Below are positions 29,311 to 31,582 of a stretch of DNA of 31,582 nt, in pieces. The first letter of the stretch is position 1; each line of letters begins with the position of its first letter. A program made the translations under genes and the position numbers. Source of the stretch: an uncultured Acidobacteriota bacterium (GTDB lineage: Bacteria > Acidobacteriota > Thermoanaerobaculia > Gp7-AA8); contig CAMPKJ010000025.1 of the NCBI GenBank assembly GCA_946887105.1, positions 1 to 31,582 on the forward strand, given 5' to 3'. Under the pieces are notes generated by a model. That model made no database searches and had not been told where the DNA came from. It worked only from the letters and a program-made list of their open reading frames with translations.

Positions 29311-31582
29311 CCGGAAAACGGGCACTGACGCTTCTCGCTATCGGCATCGCCGGCTACGCGCTGCTGGCAATGCTCTTTCCGCGCTTCAGTGCCGGCGCGC
29401 AATGGCAGGTGCGGACCGGCGCCGGCGACAGCATCGCTCGCGCGCGCACGGTCGCGGCCGCATACGGCTTCGACGTGACCGGCTGGCCCGGCGAGGCCGG
29501 CGTGCGCGTGCTCCACGCGATGCAGGAGGAATTGGGACCGCGCGCGGTGCAGGTCCATGTCGCGTTCCGCGATCCACGCGATGCGGATCACGTGGTGGGC
29601 GTGCGTTTCGACGGCAACGGACATCCGACCGCGGTGGTGACCAGGCGCGCGCCGCGCAAAGGCGACGACATCACCGTCGCCGCGGCACGCCCGGTCGCCG
29701 AACGCGCGTTCCGCAGCTTCGCCCCCGACCCGAACGCCTGGCGCAGCATCGCGCAGGAAGACCTCGGCGAAGACGGCGTGCGCTTCCGCTGGGAACGCAG
29801 CGGCGCGAATCCGCGCATCATCGACCGCGCGACCGTCATCGTCGCGGGCGTCGAACTGCGCGACCTCCGCTACGGTCCCCAGCTGAACGAAAAGATCGAC
29901 GATCCCTCGGCCGGCGCCACCGGGATACTCGACAACGTCTCCGACATCGCCCAGATCTTCGCGGTGATCCTCGGACTGGTGCTGTACATCGTCGCCTCCG
30001 GCAAGCGGCTCGTTCCGCAACGGCTCGCGCTGGTCCTCACGGGCATCAGTTCCCTGCTGCTGCTCTGCGAGCTGTGGGCGGATCTCGATCCGACCCTGCT
30101 GGCCGCGTTCTACGAAGGAACCCAGACCCCGCGCTGGGCGCTGTTCATCGGCGTGGCCATCGTGGCCATTCCGGTCGGCCTCGCGCTGCCGGGCGGATAT
30201 CCGTCGGCGCGGCGTCGCTTTCCGCGGCAGATCGTGGCATTCGAAGAGCTGCTCCTGCGCGGGCGCATCGGCAGCCGCGCCGCCGGAGCGGCCGTGCTCA
30301 CCGGCATCGCCGCGGGCGGCTGGATCGCGCTGGTGCCGTATCTGATCCGCGCCACGCAGCTGTTCGGCGACTATCGGATCGCGGATGCGCAGGCGGACGT
30401 CCTCTTCCGTTCGGCCCTCATTCCGTTGCGGATCTTTGGCGGCATCCTGCCCGCGCTGGTGTCGTTCGCGCTGCTGGTCGCATTCGTCGAGGACAAACTG
30501 CGCGGCCGCGCCGGACGCGTGGTCGCGTTCCTGCTCGCGTTCGTGATCCTGGTCGACGACATCGCGCCGCCGCTGATCGCGTCGCTGCTCGCGGGCGCGC
30601 TGCTCACGCTCCTGTACGACCGGCTCTTCCGGCGCGTCGATCTGCTCGCGCTGGTCGCGGCTGCGGCCAGCGCGACGTGGGCCATCAGCGCGGCGACGCG
30701 CCTCGTGCAACCGGCGGCGTCGATTCAGTACCACGGCTGGATCGGCATCATCGCGGGGATCGTCATCGCGGCACTCGCGCTTCTGGTCGCGCTGTGGGGA
30801 TCGACGAAAACCTATCTGCCGTGGGAGCCGCGGCCCGCGCGCGCCGAGCGCGAGCGCATCCAGGCGGAGTTCGATGTAGCGCGGCTGGCGCAGGAGCGGA
30901 TGCTGCCCGCGACGCCGCCGGCGCTGCCCGGAACCTCGATCGCGTCGTTCTGCCGCCCCGCCAGACAGGTCGGCGGCGATCTCTATGACTTCGTGACCAT
31001 GAGTGACGGAAGCGTCGGCATCACGGTCGCGGACGTGAGCGGCAAAGGCGTACCGGCGGCGCTGATCATGACCATCACCAAGGGTCTGCTGCTGGCCGCG
31101 AGCGATGGGCGCGCGGATCCGCTGGAAACGCTCGCCGACGTGAACGCCGGCATTCACTCGCTGGGCAATCGCAGCTCGTTCGTGACCATGCTCTTCGGCG
31201 TCTTCGATCCGTCCGCGCGCACGTTCCGTTTCGTGCGGGCCGGACACACGCCGCTGCTCTGGCGGAAGACATCCGGCGCGGTGGAGACGCTCTCTCCGCG
31301 CGGCATCGGCGTCGGCATGACCTCGCCGCGCAACTTCTCCGCGATCTGCGAACGCGCCACCATCACACCCGGCGCCGGCGACCTGCTGATCCTCTACTCG
31401 GACGGCGTGAACGAAGCGATGAACGAACGCCACGAGGAGTTCGGCGACGACCGGCTGCTCGCGGTGGTGCGCGACCGCATCACCAACGAGATGAGCGCCG
31501 AAGAAGTGCGCGCCGCGATCGTCGATGCCGTCGACGCGTTCCGCGGAACCGCGCCCGCGCACGACGACATGACGTTGGTGGT
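29307..31582 (+). CDS. Membrane SpoIIE-family serine phosphatase (3' end cut by window)
   Basis: At least 758 codons are visible and the frame is still open at the edge, but the final DDMTLVV motif is reached, so only a few residues are missing. The layout repeats that of the gene before it: an N-terminal membrane anchor, an extracytoplasmic domain to about residue 200, a multi-helix membrane region (about 210-505), a helical linker (ERERIQAEFDVARLAQERMLP) and the SpoIIE PP2C domain. Here the centre is intact: GGDLYDF (Asp558), ADVSGKGVPAAL (Asp576), RAGHTPLLW, LYSDGVNEAM (Asp699) and HDDMTL (Asp753/Asp754). It should dephosphorylate a partner such as an anti-sigma antagonist in response to a membrane signal. 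Its ATG overlaps the upstream stop (ATGA), so the pair is made together. Confidence 0.9.
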   Translation, partial: MTGKRALTLLAIGIAGYALLAMLFPRFSAGAQWQVRTGAGDSIARARTVAAAYGFDVTGWPGEAGVRVLHAMQEELGPRAVQVHVAFRDPRDADHVVGVRFDGNGHPTAVVTRRAPRKGDDITVAAARPVAERAFRSFAPDPNAWRSIAQEDLGEDGVRFRWERSGANPRIIDRATVIVAGVELRDLRYGPQLNEKIDDPSAGATGILDNVSDIAQIFAVILGLVLYIVASGKRLVPQRLALVLTGISSLLLLCELWADLDPTLLAAFYEGTQTPRWALFIGVAIVAIPVGLALPGGYPSARRRFPRQIVAFEELLLRGRIGSRAAGAAVLTGIAAGGWIALVPYLIRATQLFGDYRIADAQADVLFRSALIPLRIFGGILPALVSFALLVAFVEDKLRGRAGRVVAFLLAFVILVDDIAPPLIASLLAGALLTLLYDRLFRRVDLLALVAAAASATWAISAATRLVQPAASIQYHGWIGIIAGIVIAALALLVALWGSTKTYLPWEPRPARAERERIQAEFDVARLAQERMLPATPPALPGTSIASFCRPARQVGGDLYDFVTMSDGSVGITVADVSGKGVPAALIMTITKGLLLAASDGRADPLETLADVNAGIHSLGNRSSFVTMLFGVFDPSARTFRFVRAGHTPLLWRKTSGAVETLSPRGIGVGMTSPRNFSAICERATITPGAGDLLILYSDGVNEAMNERHEEFGDDRLLAVVRDRITNEMSAEEVRAAIVDAVDAFRGTAPAHDDMTLV

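Overview
This window is G+C-rich (roughly two thirds G+C by eye), densely coding chromosomal DNA on both strands, with no rRNA, tRNA, CRISPR array or insertion sequence that I could see. The gene mix is a large TPR-bearing thioester alpha-2-macroglobulin, membrane SpoIIE-type phosphatases, an M28 peptidase, a Spondin_N protein, a PQQ-type sugar dehydrogenase, a B12-binding-type radical SAM protein and DinB proteins. It suggests a Gram-negative environmental bacterium, most likely Acidobacteriota. That placement is inference from gene content, since no phylogenetic marker is present. No gene-free stretch exceeds 300 bases; the longest is about 155 bases (20788-20944), which holds a hairpin repeat.

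Layout. 1-1300 (+): a 5'-cut O6-methylguanine-DNA methyltransferase with a C-terminal Ada zinc domain, overlapping a soluble SpoIIE-family phosphatase. 1316-5851 (-): an M28 peptidase, a Spondin_N protein and a two-component pair (regulator then HAMP kinase). 5979-8984 (+): a lipoprotein-like protein, a Peptidase_S74 chaperone-domain protein and a carboxypeptidase-regulatory-like protein. 9028-11194 (-): a beta-barrel protein, an HtrA protease and a DinB protein. 11227-12308 (+): a P-loop kinase-like ATPase and a second DinB protein. 12351-14510 (-): a frameshifted secreted protein and a GSDH-type dehydrogenase. 14644-15289 (+): a VapBC-type toxin-antitoxin pair. 15313-20787 (-): the alpha-2-macroglobulin. 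20945-23517 (+): a DUF3592-like membrane protein, a crotonase and an AcuI-type oxidoreductase. 23579-25178: a hemerythrin protein (-), then a YbaK deacylase and a PaaI thioesterase (+). 25180-26928 (-): a radical SAM gene interrupted by an in-frame TAG. 26977-31582 (+): two tandem membrane SpoIIE-like proteins, the first with a degenerate phosphatase centre, the second cut by the window edge.

Two start-site patterns run through the window. Many genes without a Shine-Dalgarno sequence carry a TANNNT hexamer 5-9 bases before the start codon, which predicts leaderless transcripts. Six genes have an inverted repeat ending at or just before the start codon, often enclosing the Shine-Dalgarno sequence or the -10 hexamer. 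Two divergent gene pairs share back-to-back -10 hexamers exactly 8 bp apart.

The genes do not form one pathway. Local themes are envelope and secreted functions (A2M, HtrA, barrel, M28, Spondin_N, S74), signalling by partner-switching-type phosphatases and a two-component system, and small-molecule enzymes. The strongest candidates for something new are the pseudophosphatase/phosphatase tandem at the right end, the amber-interrupted radical SAM gene and the recurrent start-proximal inverted repeats.
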